A stretch of 59,752 nt of DNA from Phascolarctobacterium sp. (GCA_030523325.1 JAUNIS010000013.1:1-59752), one strand, 5' to 3'; positions 8,258 through 17,197 are shown, counted from the stretch's first letter. Numbers and translations are program-made. The notes: generated by a model not told the origin, from the letters alone.

Positions 8258-8935
8258 ATGAAAATGGAAAAATTGTTGGACCTTAAACAAGCTCTGCAAC
8301 TTTTGACGGAAGAAAAAGGGAGCGTACTCTGCGTTGTTTCTGACGAAGAAGAAAAGATTTTGCGTAAATATTCTGCGATGTCAGGCAAGAGAACGAGTTA
8401 TCTTTCTTGTCAACATTTAGAGTACATGGAAGAGAAAATTTCAGGAAGCTTACCGATTCGTTTGTGTGTGACAACGCAAGGGACACAAGACGTTTCTATC
8501 GACGAGATGGGACTGATTTACGCGATGCTGGTGCGTTGTCGTAAGGTGATTAGCTGTAGGGACAAGCTAGAGGATATGCTTCGCCATCAGGATGAAATTC
8601 ATTGGGAAGCTGCCAAGCAAAAATACGAAGACAGGGTTATGGCTTTGTTTAAAAAAACCTGGACTCAGGTTGATTCGTATCCGTACATTATAGTTGACAA
8701 TATCAAGGCTTATAACAAGGGTGAAGGCTATATCATGAAAGCTCTCTATCAACAGCTTTCAGAAAGAACTCCCGGTATGAAAAACGACGGTGACGCGGCG
8801 ATGATTGTTTTGCTTCAGAAAATGTTCGAGGAAATTAGTTTGTCGTTGATTAAGCCAGACGTGATTATTTTAGGCAAGCATACTTTAGAAATTCCGCAGA
8901 ATGACGCAAAAATTTTTCGCTTAGACATCCTATAA
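8258..8935 (+). CDS. Hypothetical protein
   Basis: This 225-residue soluble protein has no signal peptide or membrane segment. The start at 8258 has GAGGGG 4 bases upstream; the ATG at 8264 (same frame) has better spacing and may be the true start. The N-terminal ~110 residues include a Cys-containing beta/alpha pattern (GSVLCVVSDEEEKIL, IRLCVTTQG, RKVISCRDK). The C-terminal part (DSYPYIIVDNIKAYNKGEGYIM, LLQKMFEEISLSLIKPDVIILGKHTLEIP) looks like a second alpha/beta fold. I do not recognise the family. A TATAAT box at 8183-8188 probably belongs to its promoter. It is a single-gene unit ending at a shared terminator. Confidence 0.6.
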   Translation: MKMEKLLDLKQALQLLTEEKGSVLCVVSDEEEKILRKYSAMSGKRTSYLSCQHLEYMEEKISGSLPIRLCVTTQGTQDVSIDEMGLIYAMLVRCRKVISCRDKLEDMLRHQDEIHWEAAKQKYEDRVMALFKKTWTQVDSYPYIIVDNIKAYNKGEGYIMKALYQQLSERTPGMKNDGDAAMIVLLQKMFEEISLSLIKPDVIILGKHTLEIPQNDAKIFRLDIL

Positions 8936-8975
8936 CGACCACAAAAATTATTTTTGAACAATTTATTTCCAACAA

Positions 8976-9016
8976 AAAAAGGGGCTAATGTAAAAATGCA
9001 TTAGTCCCTTGAATTT
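8976..9016. terminator. Bidirectional intrinsic terminator
   Basis: GGGGCTAATG (8981-8990) pairs with CATTAGTCCC (8999-9008, one G-T pair). Seven A lie on the left and six T on the right, so it can end both converging transcripts. Confidence 0.8.
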
Positions 9017-9017
9017 T

Positions 9018-9605
9018 TTAGATGTCGCGTCCGATAACAGGTCGACCTTCCATGATGTTTACTTGTTTGCAAAGAGCCCACTTGATGATGTCTACGGGAT
9101 CATAATCATCACTGACTTCTTTGATGCCGCTTTCGTTAATATTTTTCTTAGAGAATTTGTCGCCATCCTTCTTGTAGATAAAGATTTGGCAACGAGCGTC
9201 GGTCCAGTACTTAGTATCTCCTCCATCCCAGGGATTAAAGGTGTTGACCATGTGATAATCGCAGCCGTAAACAGGCATGATGATGAGTACGTCGACTTCA
9301 GCCTTCTCTGCCATGTCTCCCATACTTGTCTTACTAATTTTCACGCCATCGTCGAGAAATTCATTTACTACCTTGGTAACCTTGGGATCGTCGTCAACGA
9401 TTTTGTGGTTAGGGAAATGGTAGGCCCATTTAACAACTGTACGCCATGTTTGATAAACCTTGCCATTCATATTTCCCGTATGGTCCATAATTACGAGTCC
9501 AACAGGACGATTAGGGAAATCCGCAGAGGCGATGTCCGGGTTAACAAAGCCTAAAGAAACGCACAGTAAAAAAAGTGTAACGAAAAGTCTAAAGATTTTT
9601 TTCAT
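9018..9605 (-). CDS. Small exported protein of unknown function
   Basis: The protein has 195 residues. A signal peptide (MKKIFRLFVTLFLLCVSLGF, cleavage near DIASA-DF) is preceded by TTGGAGG on the coding strand. The mature part has an alternating alpha/beta pattern (VGLVIMDHTGN, DDDPKVTKVVNEFLDDGVKIS, DMAEKAEVDVLIIMPVYG). The same order of elements is seen in the unrelated-looking exported protein at 48601-49233, so the two may be distant paralogues (inference). It lies 14 bases after the potassium transporter gene and probably shares its transcript. Function is unknown. Confidence 0.65.
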   Translation of the reverse strand: MKKIFRLFVTLFLLCVSLGFVNPDIASADFPNRPVGLVIMDHTGNMNGKVYQTWRTVVKWAYHFPNHKIVDDDPKVTKVVNEFLDDGVKISKTSMGDMAEKAEVDVLIIMPVYGCDYHMVNTFNPWDGGDTKYWTDARCQIFIYKKDGDKFSKKNINESGIKEVSDDYDPVDIIKWALCKQVNIMEGRPVIGRDI

Positions 9606-9619
9606 AATAAAACCTCCAA

Positions 9620-10972
9620 CTAACCAATGATTATTTTTTCGATAGGATAACGAACCTTATCAACCTTGTGTGTAACAAAACTCATACCAAAGGTCAGCAT
9701 AGAAATTCTTCCCATGTACATGGTAGCGATGAGAACCAATTTACAATAAATATTCCAATCGGGTGTGATACCAAGTCCACAACCAACAGTTGAGAAGGCT
9801 GCAATAACTTCAAAAACAATTAACTGGAAGGCGTGAGTCTGGCCATTGTCCAATTCATCTAGAGCCATAATCAAAAAGAGAGCAAAGACAATCCAAAGAA
9901 TGGATAACCAAAAAATACTTGAAGCTCTAGAAATTGTTTCTTGGTCGATACGACGACCGAAGGCGGTGACTTCTTTCTTACCACGAATCTGGGAAAAGCT
10001 GTTCAACACTAAAACGGCAAAGGTCGTTGTTTTGAACCCGCCCCCGCAAGAAGCAGGAGATGCACCGATGAACATCATGATATAGAAAAGGATAAAGGTC
10101 GCATCTCGCATTTTAGTTAAGTCAATGGTTGCGAAACCAGCCGAGTGAGTGGTGACGGATTGAAAGCAGGATACGAGAATTTTATCGTTTAAAGCAAATT
10201 GACCGATGGTTCCGGTGTTCGAATATTCCAGTGCGAAGAAGAGTATGGCGCCTCCAACATAGAGAATCGCATTGGTCGCTATGACGAGTTTGGTGTGCAG
10301 CATTAGTTTTTTCCAGGATTTTTTGTTAGCTATATCGCCGATTACTGCAAAACCAAGACCTCCTAAAGATATTAAAACAATTAAAATGAGATTAACTTCT
10401 AAATTGGTTGCATAACCTCGCATGCCTGCTTCTGTTGTCAAAACATCAAAGCCGGAATTACAAAATGCGGATATGGCATGCCAAAAGCCTATATAAAATG
10501 AACGAAGACCATATTCGTCAAAGAGAATACAAGTCAAAGCCGCCCCGCCGAAGGTGGATATGCCAAAGGAGTAGATGACGATTTGCTTGAGAATACGTCC
10601 AACATCGCTAGCTTCGTTTTGGTTTAAGGTTTCTTTGAGAAGCAACTTGGTGCGCATGTCCATGGAGTTGCCAAAACCAAGACCGATAATCGTGGTAATG
10701 GTCATGAGTCCAAATGCACCTATGAGATAAAGAATTAAGATGATTACTTGACCCAAACGATTCAGTTCTGTGCTGATATTAATTACCGCAAAGCCTGTAA
10801 CAGTAGAAGCACTTGTTGCCATGAAGAGAGCGTCAATGGGATTAAGACTTTTTCCCGATGTCGTAACCTGGGGCAACATGAGAAGTACCGTGCCGATGCC
10901 AATTAAAATTACAAAACTAAAGGCGATGAGGAAACTACGGTTTAAAGACAAAAACCAACGAAAAAAACGCAT
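9620..10972 (-). CDS. TrkH/KtrB family potassium uptake protein
   Basis: This 450-residue integral membrane protein has four repeated membrane-pore-membrane units. Selectivity-filter-like segments include SASTVTGFAV and THSAGFATID, and the family segment SCGGGFKTTTFAVL is present. The length fits the shorter KtrB type rather than E. coli TrkH. It would move K+ (with Na+ or H+) across the inner membrane with a cytoplasmic NAD-binding regulator (KtrA/TrkA), but no such gene lies next to it in this window. GAGGAAAA precedes the ATG. A small exported protein gene follows after 14 bases. Confidence 0.9.
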   Translation of the reverse strand: MRFFRWFLSLNRSFLIAFSFVILIGIGTVLLMLPQVTTSGKSLNPIDALFMATSASTVTGFAVINISTELNRLGQVIILILYLIGAFGLMTITTIIGLGFGNSMDMRTKLLLKETLNQNEASDVGRILKQIVIYSFGISTFGGAALTCILFDEYGLRSFYIGFWHAISAFCNSGFDVLTTEAGMRGYATNLEVNLILIVLISLGGLGFAVIGDIANKKSWKKLMLHTKLVIATNAILYVGGAILFFALEYSNTGTIGQFALNDKILVSCFQSVTTHSAGFATIDLTKMRDATFILFYIMMFIGASPASCGGGFKTTTFAVLVLNSFSQIRGKKEVTAFGRRIDQETISRASSIFWLSILWIVFALFLIMALDELDNGQTHAFQLIVFEVIAAFSTVGCGLGITPDWNIYCKLVLIATMYMGRISMLTFGMSFVTHKVDKVRYPIEKIIIG

Positions 10973-11260
10973 AAAATTTTCCTCTTCTAGTGAAAAAATT
11001 CAGATTTACTAATTGTGATTTTTAATATATAAAATAAAATGTATATACTTATCTAATCTATAATTATAGCACAAATATTAGTAAGAACATATACTTAAGC
11101 TTTTTGCTCACAAAGATATATTTTGGAAATATTGTTACAAATATGGTAGAATATAGCGGAACGAATCGATTCCATCACTCGGCACTATGCAATCAGCACT
11201 CATAACTATTTTGTCGTTTAACATTTTAATAATATCGCTTTATAGATTGGAGAATATTTT

Positions 11261-12199
11261 ATGAATAATTGGATCGAAGTTAATGTAGCCGTAACTCATG
11301 AAGCTGTGGAAGCAGTTTCTGATGTTTTAATTTCCGCTGGCACTAAAGGTGTAGCCATAGAAGACCCACAGCTTATCAACGATTTGCGGAACAGTGGAAC
11401 CTGGGAGCTTACTGATATTCCTGAACAAATGAATACGGAAATCGTTACAGTTTCCGCCTATTACCCGGACGACGAAGAGCTCACAGGTCGTTTGGCTTTT
11501 ATTGACGAAAATCTTGCTGCCATCGAAGAACGCATTGGCAAGTATCGTTTTGGCAATACGCGTTTTCGTAAACTAGCCGAAAAGGATTGGGCTAATGAAT
11601 GGAAGCAATATTTTCATACCACTCATGTTGGCAAGAGTCTTGTCATCAAACCGTCCTGGGAAGAATACGAGGCCAAGGCTGGAGAAAAAATTATCAAGAT
11701 TGATCCAGGCATGGCCTTTGGTACGGGTACTCATCATACTACCAATATGTGCATGGAAAACATCGAGCGTGTTTTAAAGCCGGGCATGACCGTTTATGAT
11801 GTAGGAACTGGCAGTGGTATTCTCGCAATTGCGTCAGCTCTCTTAGGCGCTAAAAAAATTGTTGCCGTAGACATTGACGCAGTTGCTGTGCGTGTTGCTC
11901 AAGAAAATATTAAGGACAATGGTCTTGCGGATATCATTGATGTTCGTCAAGGAGATCTTTTAGCAGGTACAAGCGGTCAGGCTGACTTAATTTTGGCTAA
12001 TATTATTGCTGACATCATTCTGCTCTTTTTACAAGATGTTCCCTTGCGTCTCAAGGACGACGGTATCTTCCTAGCCAGTGGTATCATCGAAGAACGTGTT
12101 GCCGATATCGAAAAGAAAGCTCAAGAAGTTGGCCTCAAGGTTGACAATATCGACCATCGAGGCGGTTGGGTTGTTATGCAGATGAGCAAGGTGAAATAA
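11261..12199 (+). CDS. prmA: Ribosomal protein L11 methyltransferase
   Basis: The protein has 312 residues, the normal length. The N-terminal ~110 residues are the L11-binding domain (WIEVNVAVTHEAVEAVSDVL). The C-terminal Rossmann domain binds S-adenosylmethionine: IDPGMAFGTGTHHTT, VYDVGTGSGILAIA, VDIDAVAVRVAQEN and ILANIIADIIL, all diagnostic of PrmA. It trimethylates L11. The rsmE gene follows after one base, so translation is probably coupled. The 288 bases upstream hold a hairpin-less CACTCGGCACTATGC tract and a possible -10 (TAGAAT near 11148). Confidence 0.95.
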   Translation: MNNWIEVNVAVTHEAVEAVSDVLISAGTKGVAIEDPQLINDLRNSGTWELTDIPEQMNTEIVTVSAYYPDDEELTGRLAFIDENLAAIEERIGKYRFGNTRFRKLAEKDWANEWKQYFHTTHVGKSLVIKPSWEEYEAKAGEKIIKIDPGMAFGTGTHHTTNMCMENIERVLKPGMTVYDVGTGSGILAIASALLGAKKIVAVDIDAVAVRVAQENIKDNGLADIIDVRQGDLLAGTSGQADLILANIIADIILLFLQDVPLRLKDDGIFLASGIIEERVADIEKKAQEVGLKVDNIDHRGGWVVMQMSKVK

Positions 12200-12200
12200 A

Positions 12201-12947
12201 ATGCATAGATTTTTTGTGCCGCAAATATTTGGGGACGTAATGACGATCACCGGTGTGGACGCAAAACATATTTCTAAAGTTTTGCGCATGACTATCGGTG
12301 ATGAATTACAAATCGTCAGTGATGATGGAGTCTCCGCTCTTGGAAAAATTTCTTACATTGACGCGGTCTGTGTAAAAGTAAGCGACTTACAAATTATTGC
12401 CGAAAGTCACGAGCCAAAGGTTAAAATTACTTTGGCACAGGGTTTGGCCAAGGGCGAGAAGATGGACTTTATCATCCAAAAGGCAGTGGAGCTAGGCGCT
12501 GTAAGTATTGTTCCGGTAACTATGGAGCATTCTGTAGTGCGCTTGGATGGTCCTAAAGCTGATAAAAAGGTTGAACGTTGGCAAAAAATTTCCGAGTCGG
12601 CAGCTAAACAATCAAAGCGCGATATTATTCCTCAGGTACAGAATGTGATGAGCGTGAAGGAAATGCTTGCTGCCAACGATTGTGCAACAAAAATTATTGC
12701 TTACGAATGTGAAGATCAAACAAGCTTGAAGGCTGCTCTGAAAAAAGCAAGTGAGAATGAAAAAATAAACGATTTGCTTTTGATAATCGGTCCTGAAGGT
12801 GGAATTTCTGAAAACGAATTAGAGCTCGCGAGAAATGCAGGTGCTGTACCTGTATCCTTGGGCAGACGCATCCTGCGAGCAGAAACCGCTGGCCTTGTAG
12901 CAATGAGTGCTATTTTTTACGAGAGCGGTGATTTAGGAGAATATTAA
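12201..12947 (+). CDS. rsmE: 16S rRNA (uracil(1498)-N3)-methyltransferase
   Basis: This 248-residue protein of the SPOUT (knotted) class begins MHRFFVPQIFGD with a PUA-like N-domain. The C-domain has LAQGLAKGEKMDFIIQKAVELG and the knot signature LLIIGPEGGISENELELA...SLGRRILRAETA, which is the RsmE hallmark. It methylates U1498 of 16S rRNA. It starts one base after prmA and its stop codon overlaps the mtaB start by one base (TAATG), so prmA-rsmE-mtaB is one translation-coupled operon. Confidence 0.95.
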   Translation: MHRFFVPQIFGDVMTITGVDAKHISKVLRMTIGDELQIVSDDGVSALGKISYIDAVCVKVSDLQIIAESHEPKVKITLAQGLAKGEKMDFIIQKAVELGAVSIVPVTMEHSVVRLDGPKADKKVERWQKISESAAKQSKRDIIPQVQNVMSVKEMLAANDCATKIIAYECEDQTSLKAALKKASENEKINDLLLIIGPEGGISENELELARNAGAVPVSLGRRILRAETAGLVAMSAIFYESGDLGEY

Positions 12948-14260
12948 TGAAGAAAATTGCTTTTTATACCCTGGGTTGCAAGGTGAATCAGGCTGATACG
13001 GCGAGTATGGAAGCTTTATTTAAGAATAGAGGATATGAAGTAGTCCCTTTTAATGATGAGGCTGATATTTATTTAGTTAATACATGTGTCGTTACTAACG
13101 AGGGTCAGCGTAAATCTCGCCAAATCATCAGACGCAGTATTCGTCACAATCCCTTGGCTCTGACTGTTGCAACCGGCTGCTATCCTCAGACATCGCCTGA
13201 CGAAGTCCGTGCCATTGAGGGTGTGGACGTAATCCTTGGCAATAAGGATAGAACTGGCATTGTAGATTTAGTCGAAAAGGCGCTTGCTGAAAAGCAGGAC
13301 ACAGTCCTCGACAATGTTCAGCAAATGACAGTGGATACTAAATTCGAAGAACTTGGTGTTGGCACTGAGACAGATAAGACGCGCGCCTTCTTAAAAATTC
13401 AAGAGGGCTGCAACCAATATTGTACTTATTGTATTATTCCTTTTGCTCGTGGTCCCTTGCGTTCTCGTAGTATCGAAGGTATTAAAGAAGAAGTTGCTAA
13501 GCTTGTAACTTCAGGCTATAAGGAAATAGTTTTGATTGGAATACATTTGGGTTGTTACGGCAAGGAGCTTCACAAGGATGGTGTCGAACTATCTCTTTAC
13601 GATGCGGTCAAGGCGGCTCTTTCTGTGGAAGGTCTCAAGAGACTTCGCTTGGGATCGCTCGAATCCGTCGAGGTTGAGCCGAGACTTTTAGAGCTCATGG
13701 AAGATGAACCGAGATTTGCTAAACAACTGCATTTGCCCTTGCAAAGTGGTTGCGATAAAATTTTAGCAGCCATGCATCGTCCCTACGATACGGCGAAATT
13801 TAAAAAACTTTTGGCGGATATTCGCGAGAAGGTTCCAGATGTTTCTATTACAACTGACGTAATCGTAGGCTTCCCAGGAGAAACTGAAGAAGATTTTGCC
13901 GTGACCATGAGCTTTGCTAAAGAATGTGGCTTCACAAAGATGCATATCTTCCCGTACAGTAAACGCAAGGGCACACCAGCCGAGAGGATGCCCAATCAGG
14001 TGGAAGAAAAAGTTAAAGCTGAGCGTGCGACACGTCTAGGCGAGCTTGATAACGAGCTCGTGCACGCTGCCCTACAAAAAATGGTTGGCAAAACCGTCAG
14101 TGTTCTCTTTGAACAACCAGTTGATGCTAATCATATGGAAGGCTTGTGCAGTGAATATTTCCGCGTCATCGCTCCCGGAACAAAAGAACTCTCTAATAAA
14201 ATTTGCTCAGTAAAAATCACCGGTACGGAAGGTGATGCACTTGTTGGAGAAATTCTGTAA
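12947..14260 (+). CDS. mtaB: tRNA t6A37 methylthiotransferase (MtaB, radical SAM)
   Basis: The protein has 437 residues with the three methylthiotransferase domains. The N-terminal UPF0004 domain has cluster cysteines (TLGCKVNQADT, VNTCVVTNEGQRKSRQ, ATGCYPQ). The radical SAM domain has CNQYCTYCIIPFARG (CxxxCxxC). A C-terminal TRAM domain follows. The N-terminal segment and length fit MtaB rather than MiaB or RimO. It converts t6A37 to ms2t6A37 in tRNA(Lys). It overlaps rsmE by one base and is the last gene of the operon; repeats follow. Confidence 0.92.
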   Translation: MKKIAFYTLGCKVNQADTASMEALFKNRGYEVVPFNDEADIYLVNTCVVTNEGQRKSRQIIRRSIRHNPLALTVATGCYPQTSPDEVRAIEGVDVILGNKDRTGIVDLVEKALAEKQDTVLDNVQQMTVDTKFEELGVGTETDKTRAFLKIQEGCNQYCTYCIIPFARGPLRSRSIEGIKEEVAKLVTSGYKEIVLIGIHLGCYGKELHKDGVELSLYDAVKAALSVEGLKRLRLGSLESVEVEPRLLELMEDEPRFAKQLHLPLQSGCDKILAAMHRPYDTAKFKKLLADIREKVPDVSITTDVIVGFPGETEEDFAVTMSFAKECGFTKMHIFPYSKRKGTPAERMPNQVEEKVKAERATRLGELDNELVHAALQKMVGKTVSVLFEQPVDANHMEGLCSEYFRVIAPGTKELSNKICSVKITGTEGDALVGEIL

Positions 14261-14323
14261 GTCTTGGCAGGAAAATTAGTTGGAGAGTAGAATAGTTGAT
14301 AATGGGTAATGGATAATTGTGGA

Positions 14324-14494
14324 ATCGAGACTTCGTCTCGATAATTTAAAAATATTCTACGTTAATCGATGGATTGCAAATTTAAACTGTGGATTAGACT
14401 ATTCTACGTTAATCGATGGATTGCAAATTTAAACTATGGATTAAACTGTTTTGCGTTAATCTATAGTTTGCAGATTAAAACTAGAGATTTAGCA
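14324..14494. repeat. Tri-loop hairpin and three tandem 47-bp repeats
   Basis: ATCGAGAC / GTCTCGAT with a TTC loop lies at 14324-14342. Next come three units of 47 bp starting at 14354, 14401 and 14448. Units 1 and 2 are nearly identical (ATTCTACGTTAATCGATGG...); unit 3 is diverged. A related single unit lies near 22870. The tract fills most of the gap between mtaB and the HIT gene and has no open reading frame of note. Confidence 0.8.
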
Positions 14495-14560
14495 ATTATC
14501 AATTATAAATTATCAATTGCTTAATAAACTTATCAACAAAAATGAAATGAGGTGAAAATA

Positions 14561-14896
14561 GTGTCCGATTGTATTTTTTGCAAAATTATTAACGGTGAGA
14601 TTCCTTCCAATAAAGTTTATGAGGATGAGAAATGTGTAGCCTTCTATGATGTAGCACCTGCTGCACCCGTACATGTTCTGCTGCTCCCCAAAACTCATTG
14701 CGATAACGTAACAAAATGTGATCCGGAACTTTTGGGTTACATGATGAGTAAAATTCAAGTTATTGCCGAGAAAACAAACATTATGGAAAGTGGTTTCCGT
14801 GTTGTCATCAATACTGGTAAGGATGGAGGACAAACTGTAAATCATTTACATATCCATATCATTGGCGGCAAAGAATTAGGTTGGCCTCCGTGCTAA
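14561..14896 (+). CDS. HIT family nucleotide hydrolase (HinT-like)
   Basis: The protein is about 111 residues. A GTG at 14561 is chosen because GAGGTG lies 6 bases upstream; it gives the usual MSDCIFCKIINGEIPSNKVYED-type opening. Two Cys in DCIFCKI form the partial zinc site typical of HinT. The catalytic triad segment is HLHIHIIGG (HxHxH), preceded by NTGKDGGQTV. HinT proteins hydrolyse adenosine phosphoramidates and acyl-AMP. It stands alone between repeats and the rpsU promoter. Confidence 0.92.
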   Translation: MSDCIFCKIINGEIPSNKVYEDEKCVAFYDVAPAAPVHVLLLPKTHCDNVTKCDPELLGYMMSKIQVIAEKTNIMESGFRVVINTGKDGGQTVNHLHIHIIGGKELGWPPC

Positions 14897-14903
14897 AATC
14901 TCG

Positions 14904-14932
14904 TTGACAACGCTTCCGATTTCTAGTATAAT
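14904..14932 (+). promoter_or_regulatory. Consensus sigma-A promoter of rpsU
   Basis: TTGACA (14904-14909), exactly 17 bases, TATAAT (14927-14932). It is a perfect match to the housekeeping consensus, as expected for a ribosomal protein gene. Confidence 0.92.
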
Positions 14933-15016
14933 ACTTGGGTAAATGTTTTTAGGGCTATTTGTGTCCTTAATTCATAATATACACTTCCCGAAAGTGTTTG
15001 GAGGGAGGGAAATCAG

Positions 15017-15193
15017 ATGGCAGAAATTAAAGTTGGCAAAAACGAAACTTTAGACAGCGCACTGCGCAGATTCAAAAGAGCAACCCAAAAGGCAGGTATT
15101 CTTTCTGAAGTTAGAAAACGCGAGCATTATGAAAAACCGAGCGTAGCTAAAAAGAAAAAATCCGAAGCAGCTAGAAAACGTAAAACCAGATAA
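15017..15193 (+). CDS. rpsU: 30S ribosomal protein S21
   Basis: This 58-residue protein begins [20 protein letters not shown] and continues [20 protein letters not shown], the S21 signature, with the usual basic C-terminus. GGAGGGA lies upstream of the ATG at 15017. S21 helps the 30S subunit use certain mRNAs. The YqeY gene follows after 17 bases, a common pairing in Firmicutes. Confidence 0.97.
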   Translation: MAEIKVGKNETLDSALRRFKRATQKAGILSEVRKREHYEKPSVAKKKKSEAARKRKTR

Positions 15194-15210
15194 TTGGGGA
15201 GGCGGGCTGT

Positions 15211-15660
15211 ATGTCTATTAAGGATCAATTGACTCAGGATATGAAACAAGCGATGAAGGATCGCGAGGCTGGAAAGCTTCGTTTATCCGTAATCCGCATG
15301 GTTCGTTCCAGTATCAAAAACATCGAGATCAATGACAAAAAAGAGCTGAACGACGATGAGGTTCTTTCCGTATTGATGAAGGAAGTTAAGATGCGTCAAG
15401 ACTCTTTGGAAGAATTCCAAAAGGCTGGACGTGAAGAGTTAGTTGCTCAAGCAAAGGAAGAGATTGCGATTTTAAAAGCTTATCTTCCGGAAGCTCTTAG
15501 CGATGAAGAACTTAAAGCAATCGTTGCCGAAGTAATTGCCTCTGTTGGGGCTACAAGCCTCAAAGAAATGGGCAAAGTCATGCCGGTCGTTATGGCTAAA
15601 ACCAAAGGTCGTGCAGATGGCAAACGCATTAACGCGATTGTTCGTGAATTGCTCAAGTAA
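15211..15660 (+). CDS. GatB/YqeY domain-containing protein
   Basis: The 149-residue protein is almost entirely a YqeY domain: MSIKDQLTQDMKQAMKDREAGKLRLSVIRMV-type start, KNIEINDKKELNDDEV and the C-terminal MGKVMPVVMAKTKGRADGKRIN. The same helical domain forms the tRNA-binding tail of GatB in the Asp-tRNA(Asn)/Glu-tRNA(Gln) amidotransferase. The stand-alone form is widespread, and its exact role is not settled. It is co-transcribed with rpsU and closed by a terminator. Confidence 0.93.
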   Translation: MSIKDQLTQDMKQAMKDREAGKLRLSVIRMVRSSIKNIEINDKKELNDDEVLSVLMKEVKMRQDSLEEFQKAGREELVAQAKEEIAILKAYLPEALSDEELKAIVAEVIASVGATSLKEMGKVMPVVMAKTKGRADGKRINAIVRELLK

Positions 15661-15664
15661 AACG

Positions 15665-15701
15665 TAACCGTGTTACCATTTGGTAGCACGGTTATTTTTT
15701 T
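15665..15701 (+). terminator. Intrinsic terminator of rpsU-yqeY
   Basis: TAACCGTG...TACCA pairs with TGGTA...CACGGTTA (15665-15694, one internal mismatch) and is followed by seven T. Confidence 0.88.
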
Positions 15702-15710
15702 GTCTTTTTA

Positions 15711-15750
15711 TTTACTTTTGTGCTAATTTCGTATATAATATAAGCACGAA
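15711..15750 (+). promoter_or_regulatory. Promoter and likely autoregulatory operator of the abiE-type operon
   Basis: TTTACT (15711-15716), 17 bases, TATAAT (15734-15739). The -10 lies inside an inverted repeat, TTGTGCT (15718-15724) and AGCACGA (15743-15749; one mismatch). AbiEi-type antitoxins are known to bind inverted repeats in their own promoter, so this is a plausible operator. Confidence 0.6.
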
Positions 15751-15764
15751 AGCAGGAGATAGTT

Positions 15765-16346
15765 ATGACCATTGAAGAAATTATTAGAAGAGATAACGGA
15801 ATATTAGAAATAAAAAAAGCGATTATCGAGGGTTTTACAAAGGATAAAATATATACTTTTATAAGGTTAAACAATTTAGAGAAAACGGGACATGGAATAT
15901 ATGTTTTGCCTGAATCATGGGTCGATGAGTGTTATATGCTTCATTTACGTTGTCCTCATGCAGTTTTTTCTCATGATGAGGCTTTGTACTATCATGGATT
16001 GATCGATCGAGAACCGGTCCAACATACAGTGACGGTTTACACGGGATATAATACAAATAGACTGTCTGCAGATGGAATTAAGGTGTATACGGTGAGAAGA
16101 GATTTAGTTGAAGTTGGCAAAAAAATCGTTAGAAATGATTTTCAAAATCAAATTCCAATGTATGACTTGGAGCGAACTGTCGTAGACTTAATACGTAATA
16201 GAAATAATTTTGAGATACAAGATTTTCAAACAGCTTTGAGAAATTATACTGTGAGATACGACAAAGATTTAAATTTGTTAATGAGTTACGCCAAATTGTT
16301 TAGAGTAGATAATGTTCTGCGAAGATATATGGAGGTGTTGATATAA
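15765..16346 (+). CDS. AbiEi-type antitoxin / transcriptional regulator (type IV toxin-antitoxin)
   Basis: The protein has 193 residues. The N-terminus has a winged-helix-like segment (IIEGFTKDKIYTFIRLNNLEKTGHGIYVLPESW), followed by the AbiEi core: CPHAVFSHDEALYYHGLIDREP, TVTVYTGYNT and YDLERTVVDLIR. In the AbiE system this protein represses its own operon and counteracts the nucleotidyltransferase toxin without binding it stably. Its stop codon overlaps the toxin start (TAATG), the standard arrangement. AGGAG precedes the ATG at 15765. Codon use is more AT-rich than in neighbouring genes, consistent with acquisition by transfer (impression, not computed). Confidence 0.88.
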   Translation: MTIEEIIRRDNGILEIKKAIIEGFTKDKIYTFIRLNNLEKTGHGIYVLPESWVDECYMLHLRCPHAVFSHDEALYYHGLIDREPVQHTVTVYTGYNTNRLSADGIKVYTVRRDLVEVGKKIVRNDFQNQIPMYDLERTVVDLIRNRNNFEIQDFQTALRNYTVRYDKDLNLLMSYAKLFRVDNVLRRYMEVLI

Positions 16347-17197
16347 TGGCTCTTTCAGTAGAGCAAATAAAAGGACGCATTCGTAATCTGGCAAAAGAAA
16401 ATAAGTCTGATGCCAGAGTGTTGTTGCGCATATATATGATGGAACGCTTTTTAGAGAGAGTTTCCCAATCGAGATATCGAGATAATTTTGTGCTTAAAGG
16501 TGGTATGCTTATCACCTCGATGATTGGCGTAAAAATGCGTTCTACGATGGATATTGACGCAAGTCTGCAGAATATAACTCTAGATGAAAATGAAGTAACA
16601 GTTATTGTAAACGAAATTATAAAAATAGATTTAGACGATGCGATAATATTTGAAATTGGTGATATTTCTAATATTATGGATGAAATGGAATATCCTGGTA
16701 TTAGAGTTTCATTGAGAGCTCAATTGGGGAAATTGGCAGTTCCTTTAAAAATCGATTTTTCTACTGGTGATGTTATAACTCCAAGGGCAATACAATATAG
16801 CTTTGCATTGTTGTTAGAGAACAGAAGTATTAGACTGTGGTCATACAATTTAGAAACTATCTTGGCAGAGAAACTTCAGACGATTCTAGCAAGAGGCGTT
16901 TTAAATACTCGTATGCGTGATTATTACGATATTCATTTACTGTTAGGTGTTTACGGAGAAAAAATAAATAGTTTAGTATTACATGACGCGTTTATAGTTA
17001 CTTGCAGCAGAAGAAATACAGCAAAACTTTCGATGCAATGTAAAGATATACTTAACCTTATTACTGAAGATGAACATCTTAAAAAGCTTTGGAGCACGTA
17101 TAAGATGAAGTATACCTATGCTTCAGACATTGAATATGAAGATGTCTTGGTCAGTATCTTGAAGTTACTAGATTTGATTCTTGCTTATGAAAAATAA
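16346..17197 (+). CDS. AbiEii/AbiGii family nucleotidyltransferase toxin
   Basis: This 283-residue protein of the DUF1814 / AbiEii family carries the nucleotidyltransferase core NFVLKGGMLITSMIGVKMRSTMDID-like signature: GGM (near residue 54) and RSTMDID (metal-binding Asp pair). Later motifs are KIDFSTGD, LETILAEKLQTILARG and MRDYYDIHLLL. AbiEii toxins transfer nucleotides to RNA targets such as tRNA acceptor ends and can cause phage abortive infection. All expected motifs are intact, so the toxin is probably functional. It overlaps the antitoxin gene by one base and is followed by a terminator. Confidence 0.9.
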   Translation: MALSVEQIKGRIRNLAKENKSDARVLLRIYMMERFLERVSQSRYRDNFVLKGGMLITSMIGVKMRSTMDIDASLQNITLDENEVTVIVNEIIKIDLDDAIIFEIGDISNIMDEMEYPGIRVSLRAQLGKLAVPLKIDFSTGDVITPRAIQYSFALLLENRSIRLWSYNLETILAEKLQTILARGVLNTRMRDYYDIHLLLGVYGEKINSLVLHDAFIVTCSRRNTAKLSMQCKDILNLITEDEHLKKLWSTYKMKYTYASDIEYEDVLVSILKLLDLILAYEK

